64,000 bases of DNA from Massariosphaeria phaeospora (GCA_011032825.1 JAADJZ010000015.1:930001-994000); one strand, 5' to 3'. Shown: positions 24,201 to 35,633, counted from the first letter of the stretch. The notes: generated from the letters alone by a model not told the origin. Made by a program: numbers and translations.

Positions 24201-24496
24201 TGTCGAAAAATGGAGTGGATCCAGACTCCAGGGATAATCGTGGATACACGCCAGTGTACTGGGCTGCATATCTTTCTCAAATGGATGTCGTAAAAGAACT
24301 TATCACGAAGTACAAAGTCGATCCTGACCAGAAAAATGATTCGGGACGTACGTTGTTATTTCATGCTGCCGAATACAGTCGTTGGGGAGTTATGAACTTC
24401 CTACTCAACCAGCCTAGCGTCAATCCACAAGCGAAGGACACATTGGGTCGGACACCACTGTTTCACGCGATAATAAGCAGACAATTTTCAAAGTGA
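21285..24496 (+). CDS. NACHT-ankyrin (STAND, NLR-like) receptor; premature-looking stop
   Basis: Exons are 21285-21394, 21443-21742, 21835-22671 and 22729-24496, with introns of 48, 92 and 57 bp and consistent phases. The frame gives 1,004 residues to TGA. Exon 1 encodes MSFGCSVGDIIALARIAKDL, a conserved N-terminus of many fungal NLR-like proteins, and exon 2 a helical domain. The NACHT ATPase has Walker A GIPGAGKT and Walker B LVMDALDEY, followed by a winged-helix-type segment (WITYAERPLLAEELGEAV). From about residue 650 there are at least eight ankyrin repeats (GHSPLFYATLSGQHEIVEIL, GNTPLSYAAETGNVEIVNLL and others). Such proteins act in fungal non-self recognition and heterokaryon incompatibility, with repeats as the sensor; the ligand here is unknown. 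The TGA at 24494-24496 is followed in frame by 54 open codons of repeat-like sequence, so the native C-terminus was probably longer. Confidence 0.85.
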
Positions 24497-24661
24497 GCAC
24501 TAGATGTACTGTTCGAAGATGGAAACATTACACCTGACAAGGAGGCCATGGATTACGCTGCACAACACTGGCCGGAAAGGCACGAGTACATCCTCGCAAA
24601 GGTAGCAGCTAGATCAGGGGAATCAAAACCACTAGCTACTCCCATTGCAAGAGGGTTCTAA
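24497..24661 (+). pseudogene. In-frame continuation of the NACHT-ankyrin frame beyond the TGA
   Basis: Directly after TGA 24494-24496 the same frame stays open for 54 codons to TAA 24659-24661. It reads ALDVLFEDGN...DYAAQHWPERHEYILAKV, a normal end for an ankyrin domain. The stop is AAG TGA GCA CTA, not the classic TGA-CTA readthrough context. A splice donor-like GTGAGC overlaps the stop, but no downstream acceptor restores this frame. Confidence 0.6.
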
Positions 24662-25364
24662 CTGAACTCTCATTTATCCCCTTTTCTTCCTGTTGTATTT
24701 GCATTCCCTTCGCATACATGTCACGAAGTTCATAGTGTAGAAGTAATACAAAATATGCTTGGAATTGGCTCTAACATTAAGTGCATCTTCTCTAAGCATT
24801 GCAAAATCTACTCGTGGTAGGAAGAACGATCTGTTGGGTAGTCAATGTTCTTGAAGGTAAGCATACACTCTGATTTAGAGCGATGTATCACATAAATTCC
24901 TGCTCATTCAGTACACATCTACAACGGACAACTGATATTCTCTCTACCAAATAGACGTAAGTATGCTAGTAGGAAAGTACAAAGCACTAAACGATAGACT
25001 GAAAGTTTGACTGCAAACAGGACTCAATTAATGCGAACTGATGCTGTTCAATAACCGAGAGAATGGGAAGGAACTGACCTCTAATCTAGACATAAGATAC
25101 CATTAGTCTTTACAAGTTAAGTTTGATAAAGATACGAACTCATACTAGGAAAAGAATCCAGATGGAAGAGTCACGAAAAAGGAGAAGTACCTGAAATTAC
25201 GTAAGCGGGATGGGCTGCCCTCACCGCCCGGCACATTAGTTCCGCCGCTCATCGTGCCTCGGCGGGGCTCTTCAACTGCTCTCTACTCTAGTCGTAACTC
25301 ACCACCTCTGCTCTACAAGATCTACTTCCTTCTGTAACACTCAAACCGCGATCTTGATCTAAAC
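24662..25364. other. Gene-free stretch
   Basis: This is the 3' flank of the receptor gene and the promoter of the Nas6-like gene. It is fairly AT-rich up to about 25200, then GC-richer. No coding frame or RNA gene was seen. Confidence 0.5.
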
Positions 25365-26171
25365 ATGGAAGAACCTAACACCAAATACGCCATCCACGCC
25401 GCCTGCCGCGAAGGTCAAAGTACGCCACACCCCCACCCCACCCACTCCCCAAACCTCTCACAACTAACCACCCCCTCTCCAGCCACCCGCGTCGAATCCC
25501 TCCTCGCCACCTCCCCCAAACTGACCACCCTCCGCGACCCCGACGACCGCCTCCCCCTCCACTGGGCCGTCTCCTACAACCACCTCCCCATCATTCACCT
25601 CCTCCACGCATCCCCGCACTTCTCCGTCGACGCGCCCGACGCCCTCGGCTGGACGCCCCTCATGATGGCCTGCTCGCGCAAAGACGCCGAGCCCATCATC
25701 ACGCTGCTGCTCCAGCTAGGCGCCGACCCGAACGCGAAGACGCACAATGGGCAGACGGCGCTGCACTTTGCGGCGTCGAAGCAGAATCTCGATGTTGTGC
25801 GCATGTTGCTTGGGGTTGGTGGTGCGGAAAAAGGGACGGGGACGGGTAGGGAGAAAGCGAGTGCGAGGGTCAAGGACAAGAGGGGCCAGTTGGCGCTGCA
25901 TCGCGCGGCGGCTGTGGGCAGCGCGCCGGTGATGAAGGCGTTGCTGGAGGCGCGGAGTCCGTTGAATGCGACGGATGCGGATGGCATGACGGCGCTGCAT
26001 CATGCGGTGTGTGAGGGGCATGGTGATGCGGCTATGCTGCTGTTGACGGCCGGGGCGGAGTGGGAGAAGGAGGATGGGGAGGGGCGGCGGGCGTTGGATC
26101 TCGCGCCCGATGCGAAGACGAGGAGTTATATTGTGCAGGCGGCGGAGCGAGAGGGGATTGATTTGGAGTAA
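25365..26171 (+). CDS. nas6: Nas6/gankyrin-like ankyrin protein, 26S proteasome assembly chaperone
   Basis: Nas6 (mammalian PSMD10/gankyrin) binds the Rpt3 C-terminus and helps assemble the 19S base. Exons are 25365-25419 and 25483-26171, encoding 247 residues. The 63-bp intron runs from GTACGC to CTCCAG with a CTAAC branch site and joins ACREGQ to TTRVESLL. Using the GTCAAA site six bases upstream would also keep frame, but it is a poorer donor. Almost the whole protein is ankyrin repeats: LPLHWAVSYNHLPIIHLL, GWTPLMMACSRKDAEPIITL, GQTALHFAASKQNLDVVRML, GQLALHRAAAVGSAPVMKAL, GMTALHHAVCEGHGDAAMLL. A Gly/Lys-rich insert of about 15 residues sits in the middle. The size and N-terminal IHAACREG fit Nas6, although short ankyrin proteins are hard to assign with certainty. 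It converges on the golgin gene. Confidence 0.75.
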   Translation: MEEPNTKYAIHAACREGQSTPHPHPTHSPNLSQLTTPSPATRVESLLATSPKLTTLRDPDDRLPLHWAVSYNHLPIIHLLHASPHFSVDAPDALGWTPLMMACSRKDAEPIITLLLQLGADPNAKTHNGQTALHFAASKQNLDVVRMLLGVGGAEKGTGTGREKASARVKDKRGQLALHRAAAVGSAPVMKALLEARSPLNATDADGMTALHHAVCEGHGDAAMLLLTAGAEWEKEDGEGRRALDLAPDAKTRSYIVQAAEREGIDLE

Positions 26172-26459
26172 GGGTAGGGTGATGGTTTGGTGGGTTGGTT
26201 GACTTCGAGCAGATTTGGCAACAACATAATGAGTTTATGGTCGTATGATACCCTTGGTTTACGGAGTTCAAAAAGACACTGGGAAGGCCAGGATGTATAG
26301 GATACAGGTATTGTAGACATATAGAGGTTCTACGCTCGCTAGGGAAAGGGGTCTTGGTTGATATCCGACTCCAACCCCACGCCCCACCATAGAATTCCCC
26401 CCTCCAGAAACGCCATAAGATGCTGTACAAGACATACACACACAGACCAACGCCCACAT

Positions 26460-29202
26460 CTACTTCATCGTCGACACCAGATCCCGGTAGATCTTCTTTA
26501 AGTCGGCAACATCGCTCTGCAGCTCATCCACCAGCTCGCTCTTCTCGCCCAGCATCTCGAGCGTAGTCTGATACCTCTGATCCATCGCCTCAAGATCCTT
26601 CTCCAGCTTCTCCACCTTCTGGTCCTGCGCCCGTTTCTCCTCGATTTCGCGCATCAGCGCAACGACCTCTTCACGCGCCTCGTCGCGCTGGGCGTTAAGC
26701 CGCGCCATTTCCTCTTTGGATGTCGCTTTCTCGGATTCCAGACGGCGGACTGCGGCGCTCATGCGCTCGACGAGCTGGACCGAGGGCCCGGCGCCGACGG
26801 TCGAGACGGAGATCATGTCGTTGATTGTTCGGTGTGGGGAAGACGTGTTTTCAAAGGCCTCTTCATGGTCGTGGTCGAAGGCTATCGAAGGCGTATTCGA
26901 CATGGTGGCGCCGTTGAGATGGGAGAAGCTCGTCGGAATCGAGTTCTGCCGTTGCGGTGTCCCGAATTCGGGCGTGCGGACATTTGGCGTGGATTTTTGC
27001 CGGGAACTCGACGGCCGGCGTGCCTCCTCGAGCATACGGTCCATGGGCGACAAAGGCATTTCCATGCCGCTGACAGAGCGCGGCATTCCCCTTCGATTAT
27101 GTATTCCAAGCGGATCGGGGGAGTGTCTGCGATTCAGTGTAGAGGGCGATTCCGCCCGCAGATGATGTGAGAAAGTCGGCGATGTCAGTTCAATCCTCCA
27201 CTTGCTCTTCTCTTCATCCAAACGCTGTTGGTAGTCCGCTTCCCATACTTTCTTCTCTCTTTCAAGATCTGCACGGGCATCTTGGGCTGCAGTCTCCGCT
27301 TGTGCTAGGCGCGCTTGTAGCTTTTGTGCTGTGGTCCGTTGCTCATTCAGGTCTTGTTCGAGTGCCCTTGCACGATCATTGATACCCTCCAGCTCATCCT
27401 CTAGACGCCGAGCTTTGGAGTTTACATCCCGAGCTTTGCGCCTTATGTCCGACTCGCGCTTGGCAGTCTCATCACGGTCTTTCTCAAGTGCCGCGACGCG
27501 CGACGTAAGTGTACTTTCGATACCCTGCCAATTCTCGGACGCTAAAGCATACTGGGTTTGCAAAGTTTCTATTTGACGAAGGAGTTGAGCTTGCGTGTCG
27601 CCGGTTGCAGAAGACGAGACTTCTTCAGACCGGCTGCGGAGGAGCTCAAGTTTTGTTTCGAGGTTCTATCCGTATGTTAGCATGTTATAATAGTCGAAGA
27701 AGGCTTTGGTAGGTATTACAGTTATCTCTCCACGCAACTCAAGCTCCAGAACCTGGGCTCTCTCTTGTTGTCTCTTCGCTTCCTCTCTGGCTTCTTGCAC
27801 CTCCCGCTTTCCACGGTCTTCAGCAAGCTTCTTCTCTATTCGGATATTTTCAATATCCTCTTGTAGTGACGCTGTGACCCGCTTTTCTGCCTCCAATGCA
27901 CCGGCCTGCACTCGCTTTTCAGCGTCTTCTGCCCTTGAAGCTGCGTCGCTGAGTTGTCTTCTTAGCTCCGCTATTGTGAGCCCGGCCTCTTCCCGCTCAG
28001 CTTTGATCATTTCTATGTCCTTTTCAATCTTGCCCACGATCTTCAGCTTATCCTGGGCGGCCTTCTCTGCCGTTTCAGCCCGCTTGGCTCTATCAGTCTG
28101 CTCCCCAATGCTCTTTTCAGCCTTGGATAATCGCTGCTTGAGGACTGTGATTTCCTTGTCTGTCTCTTGAGCTTTTGTCCGCATCTTCTTGATAGTAGTC
28201 AAGTGCTTCATTTCTGTCTTGGATAGCTTTTGGCCCTCTTCCAGAAGTGCGGTTATCTGCGCATCCTTTTCGGCGAGCTTCTTATCAGTAGGGGAGGTCT
28301 CGGAGTCTGCTGAGGCGGCTTTCGCGGAGGAAGCTAGCTGCTGTGCGAGGAATGTGAGTTTGGACTGGAGAGCATCAATGCGCTCAAGATGTGAATGGAG
28401 CTCTTCTCGATGCTCGCGGACGGTCTCGTCGTGCGTCTTTTGGAGGGAAGTGAGCTCCGCTTCGACAGTCACGGTGTCTCGCGGGGCTGTTTCTTCGACA
28501 TCTCTTGGTAGGGAAATTTCGATAGAAGGGCGTGAGAGAGTACTATCGAGAGACTGGCGCGGGGAGCTTGTTTGTGGTGTGACAATTGAAGGTATGGTCA
28601 TGGTTGGGAGAGCCATTGAAGCTGGCTGTTCGGATACCACGGAGAGCGGTGGTAATGTTATGGGTTCTTCGGCAGAAGGGCGAGGTGACGCGTCCAGGCT
28701 TGGGTCCTCTTCCTTGGTTTCTTCGCCCTTGCCCGGCGGGACATTCTCCGTAGCTGGCTCTGAGCTTCTGGAATCGATGCTCGTTCTCCCCGCATCGGAG
28801 ACTACTCCGGGACTGCGCAGTGCTGGGCTTTCCGGGCGTGATCCCAGCTCTGACGATGGTCGCGACTCCTGCTTGTCGCCGCTCTTGTTGACGGCCTTGG
28901 CCAGCCGATCCTGTAGTCGCGAGTTCGGTCTGGCTCGAGGTGAAGGACTTCGCGGTCCGCCTATACCAGCTGTCAGCGCAACCACTACTACAGTGCCCCG
29001 CGGTATCTCCATCGCGCCATGCAGAGTCCATGCACCCACCCTGATCGACCTGGAGCCGCTGTTTCTCAGCAGCCGCTTCGGTCGTCTTGTTCTTCGCGCT
29101 CGCCTGGTCATCGTCGGCCAGTATGGTATCGAGGCGTGACTCGAGCCCCGCTACCGCGCCCGACAGCAGCGAGCCCCATCCTCCCTTCCGTTGCGCGCTC
29201 AT
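26460..29202 (-). CDS. TMF1/Sgm1-type golgin (TATA element modulatory factor homologue)
   Basis: Exons on the minus strand are 29202-29040, 28960-27720 and 27665-26460, with introns of 79 and 54 bp, encoding 869 residues. The N-terminus (KGGWGSLLSGAVAGLESRLD followed by TILADDD) is the conserved start of fungal TMF1/Sgm1-like proteins. A disordered Ser/Pro-rich section follows at about 60-250, then long Glu/Lys/Arg/Gln heptad coiled coil to the end. The final 100 residues (QLVERMSAAVRRLESEKA to DLKKIYRDLVSTMK) match the Rab6-binding TMF domain at the C-terminus. Family members tether vesicles at the Golgi via Rab6/Ypt6. Fungal annotations often call it 'M protein repeat protein'. The coiled coil is interrupted at about 640-720 by a Ser/Pro-rich hinge. 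Confidence 0.8.
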
Positions 29203-29853
29203 GCTGGAGGTTCCGTCGGTCCGTGTCCCTAATTGGGTGCAGTGTATGTCGCCAGAAGTTCGCTAGCAATCACCGTGGGGTCGTCTTCCGTCGTAGTCTA
29301 TTCATGGCTCGGGGGCGCAAAAGGCCAGGTGGGACAATGCTGAGCGTGTACCTGGAACCCAAGGCTGCCGTGGGGAGTTGTTCGACAGCTCGGGCGCGCG
29401 TGCAATGGCTCTAGTAATCAGTATTCTGGCGTTCCTGACTGCGACTAGAGTGTGTAATGTCCTGGAGGCGGAGCAGAGGATTATGTTGGGTTTGAGTAGC
29501 CGCAGTTGTAAGAATGTCGCTGGCTGGGGACGGGCCATGTTGGTCTGTGCGTGGTCGGGTCCGCTGACGCGTACCTGCTCCCCATCCTCTATCCAGGCAT
29601 TCGTACGGAAAGTTGGCGAGATTAGAGTGTAGATTCTTGCCTACACTCAACTGCCACCAAGTTACAACAAAAACAAGTCCAGAGAGTAGTCTATATGCAA
29701 GACACGTCTACTTGGTATGTTGACGGAGCTTACCTAATCGGGACTAGTGGCTGGAGCACAACATCATTCGCGAGCCAAGACAGCGACCATTCCATTACCA
29801 CCATCTTGAGGACCGCATAAGTGGTTCGCTTTAACTATATAACATCTATAAAG
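29203..29853. other. Divergent promoter region (golgin / Nit2-like)
   Basis: This 650-bp intergenic stretch lies between two divergent starts. Its left half is GC-rich. Near the right start there is an AT-rich TATAT-containing patch at about 29833-29850 (actatataaca). No gene was seen. Confidence 0.45.
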
Positions 29854-31089
29854 ATGCCTCTCGCTGTAAGCAACAAGAATCCTTTCCAATCTCCAGTCTC
29901 ATTGTTCTAGCTACGGTTTCTCAATTCACTTCCGTCATCTCTATATCTTTTATTGGAACAAGTAGGAGCTCCTCAGTAGCTGCTGTAAATCAGGTACCAG
30001 TTTCTTGTATACCAAGATTGCGCTTAGCGCTATCTTCTCGAGACTGGACTCCAAATTCAAGAATTAACTTCCCTTCACCCCCTTCACTTCTCACTAGTCA
30101 AACCTCTTTGCTCATATTCCGAACTCAAGCAATAGCCACACCTTTTCCTCACGCTTTGATTGGTTTATACCCACTCTCACTCCTACGCCTACCAAGTACT
30201 CTGATTCCTCTCCACCCTAACACCCCCACCCCAGGCAATCGGCCAAATCCGATCCACCTCCTCCCCTACCTCCAACCTAATCCAGTGCCTCCACCTCGTC
30301 ACCCTCGCATTCCGCGCTTCCGCCTCCGCACTCTTCCTCCCCGAAGCCTCCGACTACATCGCGCCCAACGCCACCACCTCCCTCTCCATCTGCCAGCCCC
30401 TCGCTACGTCCCCCTTCGTCCAGGGCCTCCGAACCGCCGCGCGCACGCACTCCCTGCCCATATGCGTTGGCGTCCACACGCCCAGCCCCACCAATCCCAA
30501 CAAAGTCTGCAACACCCTCCTTTGGATCAACGCCTCCGGCGCCATCGCCGCGCAGTACGACAAGCTGCATCTGTTTGACGTCGACATCGCAGGTGGCCCC
30601 GTCCTGAAAGAGAGCGCGTCCGTGGAGCGCGGCACGCAGCTCGAAGACCCGCTGGCCACGCCGCTGGGCAAAGTGGGCCTGCTGATCTGCTTCGATTTGC
30701 GGTTCCCGGAGCCAAGTCTCGCACTGCGGCGGCGTGGCGCGCAGATTCTGACGTATCCGAGTGCGTTTACCGTGCCGACGGGGCGCGCGCACTGGGAGAC
30801 GCTGCTGCGGGCGCGCGCCATCGAGACACAGTCGTATGTTATTGCCGCCGCGCAGTGCGGGTACCATGACGAGGGGAAGACGCGGCGGAGCTATGGGCAT
30901 AGTATGATTGTGGATCCGTGGGGGAAAGTGGTGGCGGAGCTAGGAGGCGTGGACGAGGAGATTGAGGAGGGAAGCGGGTTGAATGAGGGGGAGATTGCGC
31001 TGGCGGAGATTGATCTGGAGGTTGTGGAGAGGGTGAGGAGGGAGGTGCCGTTGATGAGGAGGACGGATGTGTATGCTGATGTTGTGTAG
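29854..31089 (+). CDS. Nit2-type amidase of the nitrilase superfamily
   Basis: Members of this Nit1/Nit2 branch hydrolyse deaminated glutathione or omega-amides (metabolite repair). Exon 1 is only 12 nt (29854-29865, MPLA). A 369-bp intron (GTAAGC to CCCCAG, with CCTAAC near the end) joins it to 30235-31089, which starts AIGQIRSTSS; the total is 284 residues plus stop. The catalytic triad is complete: Glu in LFLPEASDYI, Lys in QYDKLHLFDVDI, Cys in LICFDLRFPE. Other family segments include GGPVLKES, YPSAFTVPTGRAHWETLLRA and YGHSMIVDPWGKVVAE. The joined N-terminus matches what is usual for fungal Nit2, which is why I accept the very short first exon and long intron, but it is the weakest part of the model. 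No targeting signal is visible. Confidence 0.82.
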
Positions 31090-31450
31090 AGCATGGGTAT
31101 GGGATAGAATGGGAGAGGGTAAGAAAGAATAGAGGCTAGTATTCAGAAATGGGGAAGTAGACTGCATTGTTACCTTCAAGCACTTTCAGATTTTGTTTAA
31201 CAGCTGTGTAGACAACCACGTTTTGAGCAACGACCTTTAGCAACACCATCTACCCCACTACCAGAATATACACTCTACAAACACATAAATATCGCCATAC
31301 GCCCTTACAAATAACCTTCAAGAGCATGCAACAGTAACTAAGACCCCTAACCTCGTAACCAAACGCTCATCCAGCTGTAACTCATCACTCATCACTCGTC
31401 ACTCGTCGCTCATCAATCAACACCCACCCGCACCAGAGCCACCGCTACAT
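31090..31450. other. Gene-free stretch
   Basis: This is the shared 3' flank of two convergent genes. It holds a short run of near-repeated CATCACTC/CGTCACTCGTC units at about 31380-31410 and nothing else recognisable. Confidence 0.5.
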
Positions 31451-32465
31451 CTACATGCCCGCCAAATCCCTACCCTGCACCAACTTCTCCTTCCCCGCCA
31501 ACCCCAACCACGCCAACTCATGCTCCTCGTCCTCCGAATCCCCCACAACGCGATCCCTCACATCCTCAACCGCACACCTACTCAGTACCGCCAGCCTCGC
31601 CAACAACGTCGCAAACAGGGGCGTCTCCCTCGTCGTAGGATCCCACTCGGGGCCCTGCGTCACCGGTGCCACAAACTCGCCCGGCAAGCCATCACGGCCC
31701 CGGTCGTGGTCATGGATGCCGTGGGCGTGGTCGTGGTAGAGCAGCAGGAGCGTTCTGTCTGCCGCGTCGACATGAGTGAGCACGTCGGAGACGAAGCCGG
31801 GCCCGATGCTGAGTGCGGCTTCGGCGAAGCAGAATTCGATGTTATCGCGGACGGCGAGCTGGTGGGCGTCCATGGCGCGGCCGTAGGTGCGCTGATGGAT
31901 GATGCCGGCGCCGTGATAGCGCGCGGCGAGGATGGAGTAGTGCATGGCGAGGAACATGGCGGTGAGGGGGTCGCGGGGCAGCGAGTTGATGTATGTGACT
32001 CGGGCGGCATGTTTTTCTGTGGGACTGTTAGATGCAGGACGGATATATAGGATAGGGGTAGGAAGCAAAAGCTCACTCACCGAGCGAAACCACGCGATAC
32101 AGCATCAGCAGCCCTGTGTTCACCAGTCCCATGTTATGGCTCTCGACGGCAAAGCAGTTTGCCTTTGACATTAGAACCGCCATGATGGCGTCGACGGTGT
32201 CGTACTGCCGGATGCACTGCTTGAGCCACGCATACCCGAATGTTGCCGCGTCGTATGCGAAGTCCGTGGTGGCGTGGGGGAGCTCCCTCTTAATAAAGCT
32301 CTTGGTGACGGAACACTGGTACGTAGCGATTAGGCTTCGAAGCCGTGGGTGCACTAGAGATAGCTGTTGGATGGGTTTTCCGTCGCCGAAGGGCAGCGAC
32401 TGGATCGTCTGGAGGAGGAGCTCTGAGGGGAATGTCGCGCTGACTAGAGATGTGGTTGTAGGCAT
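31451..32465 (-). CDS. F-box-like protein of unknown function
   Basis: Exons on the minus strand are 32465-32081 and 32016-31451, with a 64-bp intron (GTGAGT to CCACAG), encoding 316 residues. Residues 10-55 (TFPSELLLQTIQSLPFGD followed by LSLVHPRLRSLIATY) fit a degenerate F-box, the Skp1-binding module of SCF ubiquitin ligases. The remainder is an unassigned helical region with HYSILAARYHGAGIIHQRTY and a His/Asp-rich stretch (HDHAHGIHDHDRGRDG). Fungi have many such species-variable F-box-like proteins, so the substrate cannot be inferred. The intron is supported by SL-E-KHAARV joining in frame. It converges on the Nit2-like gene. Confidence 0.62.
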
Positions 32466-33798
32466 GTCAATCGATACTGAGAGGATAAATAAAGGGAATG
32501 TTTATTGCGGATGTTGATGTCTAGGAATATTGTATTACAAAAGTGGGAGGTTGATTGATGGAAGGTTTGGCCGGGGGGGATTGCGATTGCCATCTTTTAT
32601 ATGTGAGCCGTGACCCACAGTAGACGTACCGCAGTACTCATTGTCCAAAAAGTTGTTCTGAGGTTACTGGCGGGCTAGGTCGGCGTGACGAGTATGATCC
32701 TGGATTGATGGGGACACCGTGATGGTAGCGAGTACTGTGATGTCCGCCTGCCTTTCCGGCCGCAGAGTCGAATTTCTTGGGGAATGGACTTCACATTAAC
32801 TGTCAGGTAATGTGAAGGATGGCAGTGTATCGTAGAAACTTGCAAAATTCGCTGAGCGCCAGCAGGGAGAGACAGCCTGGGCTCTATTGAATCTTCTGGG
32901 ATCACTCCTATCTGCTAGATCTTGCCAACCAGATGGCAGATATGCCTTACTAGGTTTATATGGTATGTTTGCTCGGGAACTGAGTTATTCGTGCGCGATA
33001 CCTGGACTTGTGAAGTCGCAATTCGATGTGTGTGTGATAGTAGGCAACGCGCAGGCTTGTGAGTATACAATAGTGAACAGGAAATTGAAGTATGCTCGTT
33101 GCTCCTGCAATGAGTTTAGTTTTCTCAGGCGTGCGCTGAGTGCTGTTCGCTTTCGAAAAGAGCCTTAGATCGGGGAGCAGCAGGCAGCCTCGTTGTCTTG
33201 TTGGTGCTCCGTGCAGTTCGGCGTATCTGGGTTTGTGAACGAGGATGTGCGAGAGAGAGGCGCGGCAAGAAGCTTGAATTCTTAGCATATAATCAATACA
33301 GCCTGCTATACGGAGGAGAAAACACACCTATAGTACAGGTGTAGAATTATTCGGAAGCGAAAGAGTGGTGGCTGCTGCGTACAGCTCAATGATTACCTTT
33401 GTACTATAGAACTAAGGTTTTAAGGAAAGCTAGAGTCGAGAGTAGAATTATAATGAGTTAAAGCGAAAAATTGAGATGAGAGAATTTACAGGTGTTGCGT
33501 CTATGTACATATATAATGAGTAGGGTATCCGTCTACCCTGATGATGATGATGCTTGCAACCGCGCTATTAACATGCAAATATGCAAACCTGTGCGCCAGA
33601 AGTCCGGAAGTGTGCTATATGTCGGGTATCTCAATATCTAGAGAGCGTGTGATGCGCCCTTTTCTGCTCGGTCGTGAGGCTGAAGGCTGGTGCATAGTCA
33701 GATGGTGGAGACATATGCAACCCCATAAACCGTCTCCGTTTTATGCACCGCTGGACTCAACTCCATGCTATCGTCTTCTCCATTCTCTTCCCAATCAT
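32466..33798. other. Gene-free stretch (1.3 kb)
   Basis: It contains the F-box gene promoter at the left and the 3' flank of the MFS gene at the right. There is a short (ATG/GAT)n run at 33540-33553. I see no coding frame with a domain and no RNA gene. Confidence 0.5.
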
Positions 33799-35633
33799 TC
33801 ACACATTCACAGGCCACCTCTTCCGAATAACCCCGCCATACTTGAAGATGATCGCCGGCACGGGAATCATGGCCACAGCCAGAAACCCCAGCAGCGAATT
33901 TCCCCATCCGAGTCCTAAACTGCTGTACATGCTCGGGCCAGCTAACGGCAGCACCGCGCCGAAAAGGCAGCGGATAGCGGTCACACCAGCCACCGCCGAC
34001 GCTGCGTATTGGGGGAAGGCGTCGACGAGATATGTTTGGACGGGCACGAAAATGCCCATCAAGCCGAGTCCGAAGGGCATGAGTCCGATGATAGGCACAA
34101 TCCAATGGACTTGGTTGTGTGCGGCCCAGCCATACCTAAGGAGATCGTTAGCATTAGAGCCGCCAAAGCTGAGCGTAGGGGGGGGGGGGGGGGGGGGCTG
34201 CTTACCAGAAGAACGAAATGGGGATGAAGATGCCGAAGAACACGCAAGTCGGGAGGCGGAACTCTGGCTCGTAGACGCCGTTGTTGCGTTTGGTGAGACG
34301 GATGATGGTCGCGTCGGACGTCCTGGCGACGAAAATTACGCCCATGAAGCTCCCGAGGCCAAGTCCTATGTACGCGAGACCGCACATCTCGGGCGACCAG
34401 CCATAGGTCTCGATGTAGACTTGCGTGATGGTGGTGAAGAGCAGATACAGAAGGCCGAAGACAAAAGAGAGGTAGAGCGATAAGAACAGCACTATGGGCG
34501 AGAGAAAGAGCAGCTTCAACGGACGAACGATGCCTTGCGTCATAACGGCACGGCGGCTGGGTGTGGGTGCGTCGCCTTTGCTCGTCAAGACGTTTCTGAG
34601 CTCCGGACGACTGAGTTCTTTCCGAAGCCGCAAAGTCTTGCGTTCCAAGATGACGCTCGGGTTCGTCTCGCGCAAAAGGACGAACAGCCCTACAGTGACG
34701 ATGCAGGCGGCGATGAACACGACGTAGAAATTCCACCGCCACCCTGCACGCTGGGCAATGAAGCCGCCGCAGATTGGGCCTAGGATAGGACCGAAAAGTA
34801 TGCCGAGAGAATACATCGCCATGGCCTTGCCGCGCTGCTCTACGGGAAACAGGTCCGAGATGACACCAGCGCCGATGGTTAAACAAGCCGAGGCACCGAT
34901 TCCGGATAAGACGCGCATGATAATCAGGGAGGCGAGGCTGGGAGATAAAGCGCAGCCTAATGTAAAGGCGCAGAAGACAATGTTCGACATGTTGAGGACG
35001 ATGCGACGGCCGTAGATTTCGCTGAGTGGACTGAGGAAGAGTGGGCCAATCTGTATCTAGTCAATACCTAATCATTTAGACCCTCATGGCGCTATACTCA
35101 CAGCAAATCCAAGTACGAAAATGCTAACAGTCAACGTTGTTAATATTGTTGATGTGTTGTGGAATTCGCGGTTTACAAACGGCATCCCGGGTGCAATGGT
35201 AGAAGACGCAAGCGGACTTAGGAGAGTGATAGCGCTGATGAGGGCTAGAGTAGACCATTTTCGACTTTCGATGAAATTCCTGAGTAGAAAAGTTAATATG
35301 CTGAAGTTTTGAGGAAGCGTAGATGAAAGTACCTCGGATTGGTAGGATCATCTTGACTGTCCCAACCAACAAGTCCGTTGTCGAGCTCGCTTAATGGATA
35401 CTTTTCCTGCGCAAGTTTGTTCTTCCTGGTGCTTTTCCGTGACAAATGTCGTTCCAAGTCATCGCCGATATCGTTTTGTGATTCCTAACGTTCTTAGTTC
35501 GGTTGTTCTGCCGATGCACCACAATGGTTCTCACCTTTTCTTCAACAGGCTCTACATCCCTTTCCAGAGCCTTCTCGACACCGACCTCCGAGCTTTCCCG
35601 TGAAGGCGCCGTTTTATCGTCTTTGACCGACAT
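33799..35633 (-). CDS. Major facilitator superfamily transporter, DHA1 (drug:H+ antiporter-1) type
   Basis: Exons on the minus strand are 35633-35535, 35484-35333, 35279-35102, 35050-34206 and 34135-33799. The four introns are 50-70 bp and all phases agree, encoding 536 residues. Residues 1-90 are charged and cytosolic, ending in the typical GWDSQDDPTNPRNF...SRKWSTL lead-in to TM1. Motif A is LSPLSEIYGRR and motif C is LGILFGPILGPICGGFIAQR, as in 12-TM DHA1 proton antiporters (Tpo1/Flr1-like). The central loop (RKTLRLRKELSRPELRNVL) separates the two six-helix halves; the last helices end in KYGGVIRKRWPVNV. Substrates of this group include polyamines, azoles and other small toxic molecules; the specific substrate is unknown. 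The start chosen is the first true ATG of exon 1. Intron 4 contains a run of 20 G on the plus strand. Confidence 0.85.
34178..34197. repeat. Homopolymer run of 20 G
   Basis: Twenty consecutive G on the plus strand (C on the coding strand) lie within intron 4 of the MFS gene, between the donor and the branch-site region. The length is likely polymorphic and prone to sequencing error. Confidence 0.9.
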
